64,000 bases of DNA from Clostridium sp. CAG:417. GTDB lineage: Bacteria; Bacillota_I; Bacilli_A; RF39; UBA660. The position numbers were made by a program, and so were the translations under genes. The first letter of the stretch is position 1, and every line of letters starts with the position of its first letter. The notes below the pieces were generated by a model. It was not told the DNA's origin. It did no database searches and was given only the letters and a program-made list of their open reading frames with translations. Below, in pieces: positions 7,377-16,215 of this stretch. The stretch spans positions 184,692 to 248,691 of the forward strand of contig FR890374.1 in NCBI GenBank assembly GCA_000432835.1, in the 5' to 3' direction.

Positions 7377-7421
7377 TAAAGGAGTTTAATATTTTCGTAG
7401 TTTAGAAAACTTAATTAAATG

Positions 7422-7450
7422 TTTACAGAAGATATATTTTAAGATATAAT
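7422..7450 (+). promoter_or_regulatory. Sigma-A promoter of the lipoprotein gene
   Basis: TTTACA (7422-7427), 17-base spacer, TATAAT (7445-7450). The start codon is at 7470, so the transcript leader would be only about a dozen bases, nearly all of it the purine-rich ribosome binding site. Confidence 0.7.
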
Positions 7451-7469
7451 GATGGAGGAGGAGAGAGTT

Positions 7470-8054
7470 ATGAAGAAAAATAAATTATTTGTAGGCGTTA
7501 TATGTTTATTAGTTTTAGTTTCTATTACAGGTTGTGGAAAGAAAACAAATCTTTCAAGTAAAAAACAATCTGATAACACAGAAACAAAAACAGAGGTAAA
7601 GGCTAAGTGTTCATATTATAAATGTTTATCTAAAATGTCTTTGAGTAATACAGTAGATGAATTAAATAATATTGTTGGCATCGAAGCTAAGAGTGTTGAA
7701 ACAACTGTAGAAAATATGGAAAAATATGAATATGATTTTGGAAATGACAAAAAAATAACAGTAACTTTATTTAGTGGCAAAGTGTCATCTATAACTATGG
7801 CTTATGATAAAAAAGAATTAAAAAATAGTAAAGTAACTTTAGATAATTTAGCTGATGTAAAGGCTAAAATTAATGATGGAGTAAGTTATGCTGATTTTAA
7901 GAACGCAGTTGGTGGAGTTGATGGAACTTTATATGAATTAGGTTCTTGGAATAAATATGTTTGGGTAGCAGGAGATGGAAGTAGTAATGTTACAGCATCT
8001 TTTGGTAAGGATGGAAACCTTAAATTCTTTAGTGGATTAGGTTTTAAAAGTTAA
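7470..8054 (+). CDS. Lipoprotein with tandem BLIP/SmpA-like domains
   Basis: A 194-residue protein; the ATG at 7470 follows GGAGGAGGAGAG. Residues 1-22 are a lipoprotein signal with lipobox SITGC (Cys22), then a Lys/Ser/Thr linker. Two similar units follow: MSLSNTVDELNNIVGIEAK with its beta strands, and GVSYADFKNAVGGVDG with YVWVAGDG. This is the helix-plus-sheet pattern of BLIP/SmpA (DUF3862-like) repeats. It is therefore a membrane-anchored extracytoplasmic protein, possibly a protein-binding or inhibitor-like module. The binding partner is unknown. It stands alone between its own promoter and terminator. Confidence 0.7.
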   Translation: MKKNKLFVGVICLLVLVSITGCGKKTNLSSKKQSDNTETKTEVKAKCSYYKCLSKMSLSNTVDELNNIVGIEAKSVETTVENMEKYEYDFGNDKKITVTLFSGKVSSITMAYDKKELKNSKVTLDNLADVKAKINDGVSYADFKNAVGGVDGTLYELGSWNKYVWVAGDGSSNVTASFGKDGNLKFFSGLGFKS

Positions 8055-8068
8055 GAATAAAAAATAGA

Positions 8069-8109
8069 AAAGATTGCTTGTTCATAGTTGTTGTAGCAAT
8101 CTTTTTTTT
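8069..8109 (+). terminator. Terminator of the lipoprotein gene
   Basis: AAAGATTGCT (8069-8078) pairs with AGCAATCTTT (8095-8104), followed by T residues to 8109. The T-run reaches the stop of the convergent gene. Confidence 0.85.
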
Positions 8110-8722
8110 ATTTTATTTTTTCTAGAATCTTAATTTTTCCGTTTACAAGATATTCATTTGTATTATCTGGTACTTTTTTAAAGTTTGGATGCCAATAATT
8201 AAAAGAGTTTTCATAGGCATCCTTATAGGATAAGGTTTCATCAGGTAATAGTTGCTCATTTGTTTTAAAGATATTACCAGTTACTTCTACTCTGCATAAA
8301 TCATAATCTTTTGCATCCAAAGCATCAATCCAATAAGAGACACCTTTTTCGTCTGTTAAATAAATACTATGTAATCTACTTGGTAGAAAATTAAAGTTAT
8401 TTTTTCTATAATTTTCAAGAGCTGTTTCTCTTTTAAACATGTTGGAAAAATATGATGTTTGGTAGGCGATTTGTAAAATTTTTTGGAACTCTTGTCTATT
8501 TATTTGAGTTTTACTACTTAGTAATGTTAATAAATAGTCATGAAAGTTTAGTAAAATTTTATTTTGATCTTCTTCTATAATCATACTTGTTGTAAAATCA
8601 TTATATCTTTTTGACATAATACTTTTGAAGTTTTCGTTAACAGTTATTTCTCTATATGGTTTCCACAATTTATCGTAATTATTATGCTTATGAATATGGT
8701 ATAATTCCATTTTGTCGGCCAT
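8108..8722 (-). CDS. DUF2441-like protein, possibly ADP-ribosyltransferase-like fold
   Basis: A 204-residue cytoplasmic protein read leftwards. It opens with MELYHIHKHNNYDKLW and has a central helical part. A C-terminal beta-rich part includes LPSRLHSIYLTDEKGVSYWI and a tyrosine/tryptophan-rich end. The SRLHSIYLTD pattern resembles the DUF2441 family and more distantly the substrate-strand of ADP-ribosyltransferase folds. That structural suggestion is speculative. It is convergent with the lipoprotein gene and divergent from 8836. Confidence 0.5.
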   Translation of the reverse strand: MADKMELYHIHKHNNYDKLWKPYREITVNENFKSIMSKRYNDFTTSMIIEEDQNKILLNFHDYLLTLLSSKTQINRQEFQKILQIAYQTSYFSNMFKRETALENYRKNNFNFLPSRLHSIYLTDEKGVSYWIDALDAKDYDLCRVEVTGNIFKTNEQLLPDETLSYKDAYENSFNYWHPNFKKVPDNTNEYLVNGKIKILEKIK

Positions 8723-8785
8723 ATTTATTCACCCCTTTGATTGCTACATATGATAACACTAAATAACTGAAAAAGCAATAATAAC

Positions 8786-8814
8786 TTGTTAGTAGAAAGT
8801 GATAGTGTTATAAT
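8786..8814 (+). promoter_or_regulatory. Promoter of the 8836 gene
   Basis: TTGTTA (8786-8791), 17-base spacer, TATAAT (8809-8814), followed by a GGTGAT ribosome binding site and ATG at 8836. Confidence 0.65.
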
Positions 8815-8835
8815 ATTTGCCAAAGTGGTGATAGT

Positions 8836-9657
8836 ATGTTTTATGATGAAAATCTTATTGATAGTTATATAAATAAAAGTCCAATATTAAATAGAAAAAG
8901 ATTAGAAAATGATCCTAATTTTATGTTAAATGTCATAAAGAAAACAAATGATAAAATGTTTTATTATTTTTGCTCAAATAGTGTAAAACATGATTATAAT
9001 TTTGTTTCATATTTACTTAATCATTTTTCAAATAGTGTTATGTTTTGTGATGAAGTTTTACGAAGTTATATAGTTGATGAAATAGATGTTTTTGAATTAA
9101 AACACGAGATATTTTATATCTATGATCAAATTACTTTTGGTAAATATTCTAATCTAAAAAGAATTTATAATAATTTTTTGAATATTATTTATAAATATGA
9201 AAAATTAGTGATTGAAGATGCAACAAAAGATGAAGAAATGGCTACTATGAGTAATGAAATTGGTCTTGGGTTTGTTTTTATACTTAGTGAATATACAAAA
9301 AAAACTGAACAGATGTTTTTTGCAAGAAAAATGCTTAAAGATATTTTTTCCTTTGATGTTATTAATGATATAGTGAAGAATGTACACTCTAAATTTCGAA
9401 GAAAAGATGATTTTTTAGAGTATGGTATTAATCATTTTATTATTGATTTTATTCAGAAATATGATATATATTTAGCTGATTTTGTTCAGTGTAATATTAA
9501 TTTACTTACTGACGTAAAAAAACAAATTAACATGTCAATGACAAGTGATTTTGTTAATAATGATTTATCACTTCAATCTAATAGTATTTTAGATGAAAAA
9601 ACTGATATATATGAAATGAAGAGAAAAAATATTGTTATGACTAAGAAAAAAGTGTAA
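8836..9657 (+). CDS. Hypothetical helical protein
   Basis: A 273-residue protein with no signal peptide, no membrane span and no recognised domain. It is strongly helical, rich in Asn, Asp, Lys, Phe and Tyr, and ends in a basic tail (TKKKV). Start, promoter and terminator are all clear, so it is a real single-gene unit. No function is proposed. Confidence 0.65.
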   Translation: MFYDENLIDSYINKSPILNRKRLENDPNFMLNVIKKTNDKMFYYFCSNSVKHDYNFVSYLLNHFSNSVMFCDEVLRSYIVDEIDVFELKHEIFYIYDQITFGKYSNLKRIYNNFLNIIYKYEKLVIEDATKDEEMATMSNEIGLGFVFILSEYTKKTEQMFFARKMLKDIFSFDVINDIVKNVHSKFRRKDDFLEYGINHFIIDFIQKYDIYLADFVQCNINLLTDVKKQINMSMTSDFVNNDLSLQSNSILDEKTDIYEMKRKNIVMTKKKV

Positions 9658-9674
9658 AGTATAAATAAATAGTT

Positions 9675-9700
9675 AAAAAGAGTGGAAAAACACTTTTTTT
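9675..9700 (+). terminator. Terminator of the 8836 gene
   Basis: AAAAAGAGTG (9675-9684) pairs with CACTTTTTTT (from 9691) across a short A loop, ending in a T-run. The next promoter -10 (TATAAT at 9704-9709, with an extended TGG) begins immediately after. Confidence 0.75.
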
Positions 9701-9757
9701 TGGTATAATTTTATTGTTACTGAAGTAAAATTTAGAGGAATTCTAGGAGATGATGAT

Positions 9758-10582
9758 ATGGAAATTATTAAAGCAATTTTATTCGGTATAGTTGAAGGAA
9801 TAACAGAATGGTTACCTATTTCTTCTACTGGACATATGATACTTTTAAATGAATTTATTAATTTGAATGTTAGTAAGGATTTTTATAGTTTGTTTGAAGT
9901 AGTTATTCAGTTAGGTGCTATTATGGCTGTTGTTGTTATGTATTTTAAAACTATATGGCCATTTGGTTTTGGCAAAACAAAAAAAGAGACAAAAGAAACA
10001 TTTAATTTATGGGGCAAAATATTAGTAGCATGTGTTCCTGCCGCTATTATTGGAATATTATTAGACGATTGGTTAGATGCTCATTTATATAATAGTATTG
10101 TAGTTTCTTTAATGTTAATAATCTATGGTATTATATTTATAGTAGTTGAATCTAAAAATATGGGAAAAGGAAAAACTGAAAATTTAAATGATATTACTTA
10201 TAAACAAGCTTTAGGCGTAGGGGTATTTCAATTGTTATCTTTAATACCTGGTACTAGTAGAAGTGGTGCTACTATAATTGGAGGTTTAATTCTGGGTTTA
10301 AAGAGAAGTGTTGCGGCACAATTTACATTTTTCTTAGCTATTCCTGTTATGTTTGGAGCATCTTTATTGAAACTTTTAAAATATATTATGAAAGTAGGCG
10401 TAGCTTTTCAAGCTGGAGAGTTAGCACTTCTTGGAATTGGGTGTCTTGTTGCTTTTATAGTTAGTATTTTAGTAATTAAGTTCTTGATGAATTATATTAG
10501 AAAACATGATTTCAAAGTATTTGGATATTATAGAATAGTATTAGGAATAATTGTGTTGTTATATTTTTTCATTATAAAATAG
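9758..10582 (+). CDS. uppP: Undecaprenyl-diphosphatase UppP (BacA)
   Basis: A 274-residue polytopic membrane protein with both family signatures: EGITEWLPISSTGH (E13, E17, H26) and PGTSRSGATI (P164 to about I173, with R168). It dephosphorylates undecaprenyl diphosphate at the membrane, recycling the lipid carrier for peptidoglycan and other wall polymers. It also confers basal bacitracin resistance. Length is normal for the family. It is expressed from the TATAAT at 9704 and ends in a terminator that overlaps its stop. Confidence 0.95.
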   Translation: MEIIKAILFGIVEGITEWLPISSTGHMILLNEFINLNVSKDFYSLFEVVIQLGAIMAVVVMYFKTIWPFGFGKTKKETKETFNLWGKILVACVPAAIIGILLDDWLDAHLYNSIVVSLMLIIYGIIFIVVESKNMGKGKTENLNDITYKQALGVGVFQLLSLIPGTSRSGATIIGGLILGLKRSVAAQFTFFLAIPVMFGASLLKLLKYIMKVGVAFQAGELALLGIGCLVAFIVSILVIKFLMNYIRKHDFKVFGYYRIVLGIIVLLYFFIIK

Positions 10583-10600
10583 TAGAAATACTATTTTTTT
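10578..10600 (+). terminator. Terminator overlapping the uppP stop
   Basis: AATAGTA (10578-10584), loop GAAA, TACTATT (10589-10595), then T residues to 10600. The TAG stop of uppP lies in the left arm. Confidence 0.75.
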
Positions 10601-10636
10601 ATGTTATTTATGATGTATAATTATGATGGTGATATC

Positions 10637-10954
10637 ATGAGAAAATACTTATATGATTACATAGAAAATATAGATAGAAAAATAAGAGATGGTAAGATAG
10701 ACGATAAGTGTATTAATGAACACCTAATAAAGATAAGTTTTTTTCAACATGAGAGGTTTATTCATTTAGTAGTTACTTTATTTTATGTACTTATGATGCT
10801 AATATTTTTTGCTTTAGGGAATGTTTTTATAGGATTTTTAATAATAGGTTTTATATTAATGATATTTGTTATATTTTATATAATTCATTATTTTAAATTA
10901 GAGAATGGTGTGCAGTATTTATATAAGCAATATGATAAAATGAATAAAAATTAG
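10637..10954 (+). CDS. Small two-TM membrane protein
   Basis: A 105-residue protein. The ATG at 10637 is chosen over one at 10601 because a GGTGAT site precedes it and the earlier one lies at the uppP terminator. Residues 1-40 are charged and cytoplasmic-like. Two hydrophobic segments follow (VVTLFYVLMMLIFFALG and FLIIGFILMIFVIFYII), then a short polar tail. No family is recognised. It lies directly before the cinA-type gene and may be co-transcribed with it. Confidence 0.6.
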   Translation: MRKYLYDYIENIDRKIRDGKIDDKCINEHLIKISFFQHERFIHLVVTLFYVLMMLIFFALGNVFIGFLIIGFILMIFVIFYIIHYFKLENGVQYLYKQYDKMNKN

Positions 10955-10986
10955 TATTAGATAAATAATATTGGTGGAGGAAAATT

Positions 10987-11457
10987 ATGAAAGAAATAGT
11001 TAATAAATTAATTAGTTTAAATAAAACGATTAGTACAATGGAATCTTGTACAGGTGGCGCTGTTAGTAATAGTATTACAAATGTTGATGGGGCAAGTGAA
11101 GCATTTAAGTTTGGAGCTGTTACATATAGTAATTTTTTTAAGGAAAAGATGGGTGTTTCTAAAGAGGTAATAGATAAGTATAGTGTTTATAGTATGGAGA
11201 CAGCTCAGGAGATGAGTAAAAATATTTCTTTATTTACTGATTCCAATTATGGAGTTGGTGTAACAGGTAAGCTAAATAGAGTTGATAAGAATAATAAATT
11301 TGGTGATGATAACTTAGTTTATATTAGTATTTATGATAAAGATACCGATAAATATTATAATTTTACCTATAGAGCATTATTGAAGACGAGACATGAAAAT
11401 AAGGATAAGATAGTAGAAGAAATAGTAAAAAAATTATCAGAAATTTTGAAAATTTAG
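10987..11457 (+). CDS. pncC: CinA C-terminal-type nicotinamide-nucleotide amidohydrolase (PncC)
   Basis: A 156-residue stand-alone CinA C-terminal domain. Diagnostic stretches are STMESCTGGAVSNSITNV near the N-terminus, GAVTYSN, and YGVGVTGKLNR. PncC converts nicotinamide mononucleotide to nicotinate mononucleotide plus ammonia, a pyridine nucleotide recycling step. The usual GVTGIAGP stretch reads GVTGKLNR here, a modest deviation from the family. Ribosome binding site GGTGGAGG. Confidence 0.8.
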   Translation: MKEIVNKLISLNKTISTMESCTGGAVSNSITNVDGASEAFKFGAVTYSNFFKEKMGVSKEVIDKYSVYSMETAQEMSKNISLFTDSNYGVGVTGKLNRVDKNNKFGDDNLVYISIYDKDTDKYYNFTYRALLKTRHENKDKIVEEIVKKLSEILKI

Positions 11458-11494
11458 TATTATGTTATAATAATTTTTGGTTTGGGAGAAGTAT

Positions 11495-12514
11495 ATGACA
11501 AGTGAAAATGAAAGATTATTAAAGAATATTAAGGAAGAAAAAACTGTAAATCAAATTTCTTTAGATATGAATATAAGTAATAAAAAAATATTCCAAAGAA
11601 TTAAGAACTTATCTGTTAATGGATATTCATTTTCTAGACAGTATTATTATAATGGAGATATAAAATATATCTTAAACAAGTCTTTTAATGATGATGATTT
11701 GACTAATAGAATAATTATGGATAATGAGAAGAATATTTTTCAGGCTTTAGTAGTGTCTGATTTACATTTAGGTTCTTGTTTAGAAAGACTTGATTGTCTT
11801 AACTTAATGTATGATTATTGTATAAAAAATGATATTCATATAATAATTAATGCAGGTGATTTGATTAATGGTATGTTTGGATGTCCTAATAATATTTGTA
11901 GTTATGAGGAACAGGCAAGATATCTTCTTAAAAATTATCCATTTGATAAAAATATTTTAAATTTTGTCACTTTAGGTAATCATGATGCTGATTCTCTTTT
12001 CTCATCAGGATTGGATTTAGCCAAAATTCTATATTATAATAGGCATGATATTGTTCCTTTGGGATATGCTTCTGGAAAAATAGATGTTAAGGGTGAAAGT
12101 ATACTTATTAAACATAGAATTAAATCGCAACAATCTAATAACAGTAATTTAGAAAATGATTCTTCCTTTTTAACACTTAATGGTCATTTGCATAAATTTA
12201 GTGTTTCAAATACGGGTAATTTAAATATTTATGTTCCCTCATTAAGTGATATTGTTCTCGAAAATGCTAGTAATACCATTCCCAGTTTTCTAAAGCTTCA
12301 AATAACTTTCTCTGGACATATGGCTTCTTTAGTTGATGTGGAACAATTAATTGTTTCAAATAATAAAATTAGCGTGATAGGAGATACAACTTTATATGTT
12401 TCTACTAAAACTAAGAGTGAAAATACAAAGCAAAGTAATAAACAGAGTAATTCTAATCCCCCTCGTAATAAGACTTTAGAAAGGGTAAAAAATAAATATA
12501 TTGGTAAACATTGA
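11495..12514 (+). CDS. Metallophosphoesterase with N-terminal HTH-like segment
   Basis: A 339-residue protein; the ATG at 11495 follows GGGAGAAG. Residues about 1-60 form a helix-turn-helix-like segment (TVNQISLDMNISNKKIFQRI). From about residue 85 comes a calcineurin-like phosphoesterase domain with the metal motifs SDLHLGS, NAGDLING, TLGNHDAD and NGHLHKF. The C-terminal tail is Ser/Asn/Lys-rich and ends RVKNKYIGKH. The combination of a DNA-binding-like start and a phosphoesterase suggests nucleic-acid or nucleotide substrates, but the substrate cannot be read from sequence. Its TGA stop shows TGA is a stop codon. Confidence 0.75.
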   Translation: MTSENERLLKNIKEEKTVNQISLDMNISNKKIFQRIKNLSVNGYSFSRQYYYNGDIKYILNKSFNDDDLTNRIIMDNEKNIFQALVVSDLHLGSCLERLDCLNLMYDYCIKNDIHIIINAGDLINGMFGCPNNICSYEEQARYLLKNYPFDKNILNFVTLGNHDADSLFSSGLDLAKILYYNRHDIVPLGYASGKIDVKGESILIKHRIKSQQSNNSNLENDSSFLTLNGHLHKFSVSNTGNLNIYVPSLSDIVLENASNTIPSFLKLQITFSGHMASLVDVEQLIVSNNKISVIGDTTLYVSTKTKSENTKQSNKQSNSNPPRNKTLERVKNKYIGKH

Positions 12515-12564
12515 AAGTTTATCTTTTTTTGTGTACAATTATAGTAATAATAGGAGGTATTTAT

Positions 12565-13599
12565 ATGCAGTGTGTGAAAATAACTGGTGCAAAGAAGTTA
12601 AAAGTAGAAGAAATGGAAATGCCAGAGAGAAGTAGAAGTGATGTAATCATTAAAGTTAATTCGTGTGGTATTTGTGGTTCTGATATTCATTATTTTGTTA
12701 GTGGTGAGCCTAAGGGATTAGTAATGGGACATGAATTTGCTGGTGAAGTTTTAGATCCAGGAGATAGAAATGACTTAAAGATAGGACAAAGGGTTACAGG
12801 ATTACCTATTTCTCCTTGTCTTAAATGTGATGCTTGTAAGAGTGGTAATCCACAATACTGTCGTTCAACATGGACTGATGCTTTAGGGCTTTCTTTAACA
12901 AGACCTGGAGCATATAGTGAATATATTAAGTGTCGTGGTGATATGGTACGTAAAATTCCTGATAGTATTAGTGATGATGAAGCAGCAATGGTTGAGCCCT
13001 CAGCTGTTAGCTTACACGCTATTAATTTAGCGGATATCAAAGTAGGTAATAGTGTCTTAATAATAGGTGGCGGAATCATTGGACTTATGGCTAGTGAATT
13101 TGCAAAATTAAATGGTGCGAGTAATGTTGCTTTACTTGAAACAAATGAAAAGAGAGGTAAAAAATCTTTAAAATTTGGTAAAGTAGATAAATTTTATGAT
13201 GCAAAAGACCCTAAAGTTATTCCTTCATTAGTACAAAAAAATGGCGGCTTTGATGTTGTAATTGAATGTTGTGGTTCTAGTGCTGCGGTTAGTGAGGCTA
13301 TTATGGCTGTAAAACCAGGAGGTACAATAGTTCTTGTTGGTGTATCTATGGAACCTATTAGTATTCCTAGCGTTATGTCAGTTATGGGTGAAGTAAAAAT
13401 GCAAGGAGCTATTGCTTATACAGAAAAGGAATTTGATACGTGTATAGATTTAATTTCACAAAAAATAATTAATGTAGTAAAATATATAGATGATAAAGTT
13501 CCATTAAGTGAAGCTCAACACTCATTTGAGAGACTTACAAGCGGTACAGATGATGCAATTAAAATAATTTTAAAACCACAAAAAACTATTAGTGAGTAA
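12565..13599 (+). CDS. Zinc-dependent medium-chain alcohol/polyol dehydrogenase
   Basis: A 344-residue protein. ATG at 12565 follows TAGGAGG. The MDR family features are complete: catalytic zinc site CGICGSDIHYF (Cys37) and MGHEFAGEV, and structural zinc site CLKCDACKSGNPQYC. The Rossmann motif is IIGGGIIGLMASEFAK. The domain order and the SDIHYF stretch resemble threonine or sorbitol/butanediol dehydrogenase-like members, but substrate cannot be assigned. NAD-dependent oxidation of an alcohol or polyol in the cytoplasm is the expected reaction. Confidence 0.85.
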   Translation: MQCVKITGAKKLKVEEMEMPERSRSDVIIKVNSCGICGSDIHYFVSGEPKGLVMGHEFAGEVLDPGDRNDLKIGQRVTGLPISPCLKCDACKSGNPQYCRSTWTDALGLSLTRPGAYSEYIKCRGDMVRKIPDSISDDEAAMVEPSAVSLHAINLADIKVGNSVLIIGGGIIGLMASEFAKLNGASNVALLETNEKRGKKSLKFGKVDKFYDAKDPKVIPSLVQKNGGFDVVIECCGSSAAVSEAIMAVKPGGTIVLVGVSMEPISIPSVMSVMGEVKMQGAIAYTEKEFDTCIDLISQKIINVVKYIDDKVPLSEAQHSFERLTSGTDDAIKIILKPQKTISE

Positions 13600-13612
13600 C
13601 TAATAGTTTTTG
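13582..13612 (+). terminator. Terminator of the dehydrogenase gene
   Basis: AAAACTATTAGT (13582-13593) pairs with ACTAATAGTTTT (13599-13610), loop GAGTA; the stop codon is inside the hairpin. Confidence 0.85.
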
Positions 13613-13686
13613 TTTGATAAGTTTTTGTTGTTTGGTGTTATCCTTTGTTTATGATAATTAAAAATGTATAAAAATATAAATTAAAT

Positions 13687-13715
13687 GTTACAGTCGGATA
13701 ATGAAGTGTTATAAT
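13687..13715 (+). promoter_or_regulatory. Promoter of the 13736 membrane protein gene
   Basis: GTTACA (13687-13692), 17-base spacer, TATAAT (13710-13715), then TAGGAGG and ATG at 13736. Confidence 0.55.
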
Positions 13716-13735
13716 AAAATTTATAGGAGGTAATT

Positions 13736-14305
13736 ATGAAATATAATCCCTTTATAAGATTGCTATGTAGCATTCCTATAATCTTGGTATTTTTATATTT
13801 TATACCATTTGTTGGTGTTTGTCTTATTTTATTAAGATACTTTTTATATAGTGAAAAGAAAAAAATTTTAGTACCAATTATTTTAATGTTAGTAGGATCT
13901 TTGATACTTATACCAGGATGTTTATTGGAATTAGCTAAAATGACTAATTTTAATATACCTTCAAAAATTACTAGTATATTTACTGATAGTTTTTATAGTG
14001 TTAATCTTATAAATTATAGTAAAAACTTATTTATAGTAGGAATTATATTTCTATTTTTAATAGCTATTTTTAGAGGAATTTTTGATAGAATTCAGACTTA
14101 TTTGAAATCATACATTCAGAAAGAAGAAAAAGTTAATAGAGAAATTTCTTCTAAAAATGATTTGATAATGAAAGAAAAGATAGAGGCTGCTAAAAATATG
14201 ACAGTTGTGTATTGTCCACATTGTGGTGCAGATAATATATTAACTACAAATGTTGGCACTTGTAAGTATTGTCGAAGTAGGTTAGAAGTTAAAAATAAAA
14301 ATTAA
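13736..14305 (+). CDS. Membrane protein with C-terminal zinc ribbon
   Basis: A 189-residue protein. It has about four hydrophobic segments in residues 8-110, then a charged helical linker (about 120-160). At the C-terminus is a zinc ribbon, CPHCGADN then CKYCRSR (Cys pairs around residues 161-179). The ribbon faces the cytoplasm if the N-terminus does. Small membrane proteins with such ribbons are common in Firmicutes, but the role is unknown. It has its own promoter. Confidence 0.6.
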   Translation: MKYNPFIRLLCSIPIILVFLYFIPFVGVCLILLRYFLYSEKKKILVPIILMLVGSLILIPGCLLELAKMTNFNIPSKITSIFTDSFYSVNLINYSKNLFIVGIIFLFLIAIFRGIFDRIQTYLKSYIQKEEKVNREISSKNDLIMKEKIEAAKNMTVVYCPHCGADNILTTNVGTCKYCRSRLEVKNKN

Positions 14306-14389
14306 TTGTAGTTATCTCCTGATGTACTTATTAATTTATGAAAATGAAGAAAGGATAATCAAAGTTATAATTGATTGTGAGGGATTAAA

Positions 14390-15082
14390 ATGGAATACAC
14401 AAAAGAAGTAGAAAACATGTGTTATGTTAACAAGGGTACTGATCATGGTCCAGCACCTATACCTGAAGAGGGAAAATGGATTCAAGCAAAAGAAATAAGA
14501 GATATTTCTGGTCTTACTCATGGTATTGGATGGTGTGCACCTCAACAGGGAGCGTGTAAGTTAACATTAAATATAAAAAATGGAATAATTGAAGAAGCTT
14601 TAGTGGAAACTGTTGGTTGTTCAGGAATGACCCATAGTGCTGCGATGGCTGGAGAAATATTAATTGGAAAAACAATTCTTGAAGCACTTAATACTGATTT
14701 GGTATGTGACGCTATTAATACAGCTATGAGAGAGTTGTTTTTACAAATAGTTTATGGAAGAAGCCAATCTGCTTTTTCTGATGGTGGTCTTTCTATTGGA
14801 GCTGGTATGGAAGATTTAGGAAAAGGAAAGTGTAGTCAAGTTGGAACAATCTATTCTACTAAGAAAAAAGGACCAAGATATTTAAATTTAACTGAAGGAT
14901 ACATTTTAGAAATGGGTCTTGATAAAGATGATAATATTATTGGTTATAAATATTGTAATACTGGTAAAATGATGGAAAATATTAAAAAGGGTATGGATCC
15001 AATGGAAGCTATAGAAAAGTCTTGTGGAACTTATGGTAGATTTGATGAAGCCGTTAAAAAGATAGATCCACGTGAGGAATAG
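14390..15082 (+). CDS. IscU-like iron-sulfur scaffold partner of the GGGtGRT protein
   Basis: A 230-residue protein preceded by GAGGG. It contains IscU/NifU-N-like features: GWCAPQQGACKLTLNI, then ALVETVGCSGMTHSAAMAGE, and Cys in the C-terminal third (YKYCNTGKMM, SCGTYGRF). The family is annotated as iron-sulfur cluster assembly scaffold. It lies nine bases from the next gene, and this pair occurs together in many anaerobes, so the two proteins probably act as one complex. The reaction is unknown. The cysteines could carry a cluster or sulfur. Confidence 0.75.
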   Translation: MEYTKEVENMCYVNKGTDHGPAPIPEEGKWIQAKEIRDISGLTHGIGWCAPQQGACKLTLNIKNGIIEEALVETVGCSGMTHSAAMAGEILIGKTILEALNTDLVCDAINTAMRELFLQIVYGRSQSAFSDGGLSIGAGMEDLGKGKCSQVGTIYSTKKKGPRYLNLTEGYILEMGLDKDDNIIGYKYCNTGKMMENIKKGMDPMEAIEKSCGTYGRFDEAVKKIDPREE

Positions 15083-15091
15083 GAGAGTATT

Positions 15092-16087
15092 ATGTTTGAA
15101 AATTATGAACAAAGAATAGATGGAATTAATAAAGTTTTAAAAAAGTATGATATTTCTTCATTAGAAGAGGCAAAACAGATTTGTGATGATGCAGGTATTG
15201 ATGTTTATAACATGGTAAAAGATGTACAGAGAATATGCTTTGAGGATGCTTGCTGGGCATATATTTTGGGAGCTAGTATAGCCTTAAAGAAGAAGGATAT
15301 GGAAGCGCGTGATGCAGCAAAATCTATTGGAGAAGGATTACAAGCCTTTTGTATTCCTGGTAGTGTTGCGAGTGACAGAAAAGTTGGACTTGGTCATGGT
15401 AATTTAGCATCTATGCTTTTGTCTGAAGATACTGATTGTTTTGCTTTCTTGGCAGGACACGAGTCTTTTGCTGCTGCTGAAGGTGCTATCGGTATAGCTA
15501 ATAATGCTAACAAAGTAAGAAAAAAACCACTTAGAGTAATTTTAAATGGTCTTGGTAAGGATGCGGCTAAAATTATTTCTAGAATTAATGGATTTACTTA
15601 TGTTCAAACTAAATTTGATTATTACACTGGTGAATTAAAAATTGTTGAAGAAATTCCTTATTCTGATGGAGCTAGATCTAAAGTAAGATGCTATGGAGCT
15701 GATGATGTTAGAGAAGGTGTTGCGATTATGCACCATGAAAACGTTGATGTTTCAATTACGGGTAATTCCACTAATCCGACAAGATTCCAACATCCTGTTG
15801 CTGGAACTTATAAAAAAGAAAGAATTGAATTGAATAAACCATATTTTTCTGTTGCATCAGGTGGTGGAACGGGTCGTACATTACATCCTGATAATATGGC
15901 TGCAGGACCTGCTAGTTATGGTATGACAGATACAATGGGTAGAATGCATTCTGATGCTCAATTTGCTGGTTCAAGTAGTGTTCCTGCTCATGTAGAAATG
16001 ATGGGATTTATTGGTATGGGTAATAACCCAATGGTTGGTGCAACCGTTTCAATAGCTGTTGCTGTTAGTAAAAGCTTAAATAAATAA
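15092..16087 (+). CDS. GGGtGRT family protein
   Basis: A 331-residue cytoplasmic protein. The defining motif is visible as SGGGTGRTLHPDNMA (from about residue 254). Other Gly-rich stretches are SDRKVGLGHGNLASML and AGHESFAAAEGAIGIANN. The family has no established function. It is encoded with the IscU-like scaffold just upstream (nine-base gap, own AGGAGAG ribosome binding site) and the operon ends in a strong terminator. An Fe-S or sulfur-related role is inferred only from this partnership. Confidence 0.85.
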   Translation: MFENYEQRIDGINKVLKKYDISSLEEAKQICDDAGIDVYNMVKDVQRICFEDACWAYILGASIALKKKDMEARDAAKSIGEGLQAFCIPGSVASDRKVGLGHGNLASMLLSEDTDCFAFLAGHESFAAAEGAIGIANNANKVRKKPLRVILNGLGKDAAKIISRINGFTYVQTKFDYYTGELKIVEEIPYSDGARSKVRCYGADDVREGVAIMHHENVDVSITGNSTNPTRFQHPVAGTYKKERIELNKPYFSVASGGGTGRTLHPDNMAAGPASYGMTDTMGRMHSDAQFAGSSSVPAHVEMMGFIGMGNNPMVGATVSIAVAVSKSLNK

Positions 16088-16100
16088 ATAAATTATTAAG

Positions 16101-16127
16101 AAATCATAATTTAATTTATGATTTTTT
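16101..16127 (+). terminator. Terminator of the scaffold/GGGtGRT operon
   Basis: AAATCATAA (16101-16109) pairs with TTATGATTT (16116-16124), followed by further T residues. Confidence 0.8.
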
Positions 16128-16215
16128 ATGTGTAAAAAAATAAAAAATGATGTTGGCAAAATTATATTTGCTAGTTATAATAAGTGTCATAACAGTCATT
16201 TTTAAGGAGTAGAAG

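Noticed and set aside
12690..13079. 129-codon reverse frame inside the dehydrogenase gene
   Set aside because: It is opposite a complete zinc dehydrogenase gene and has no ribosome binding site or recognisable domain.
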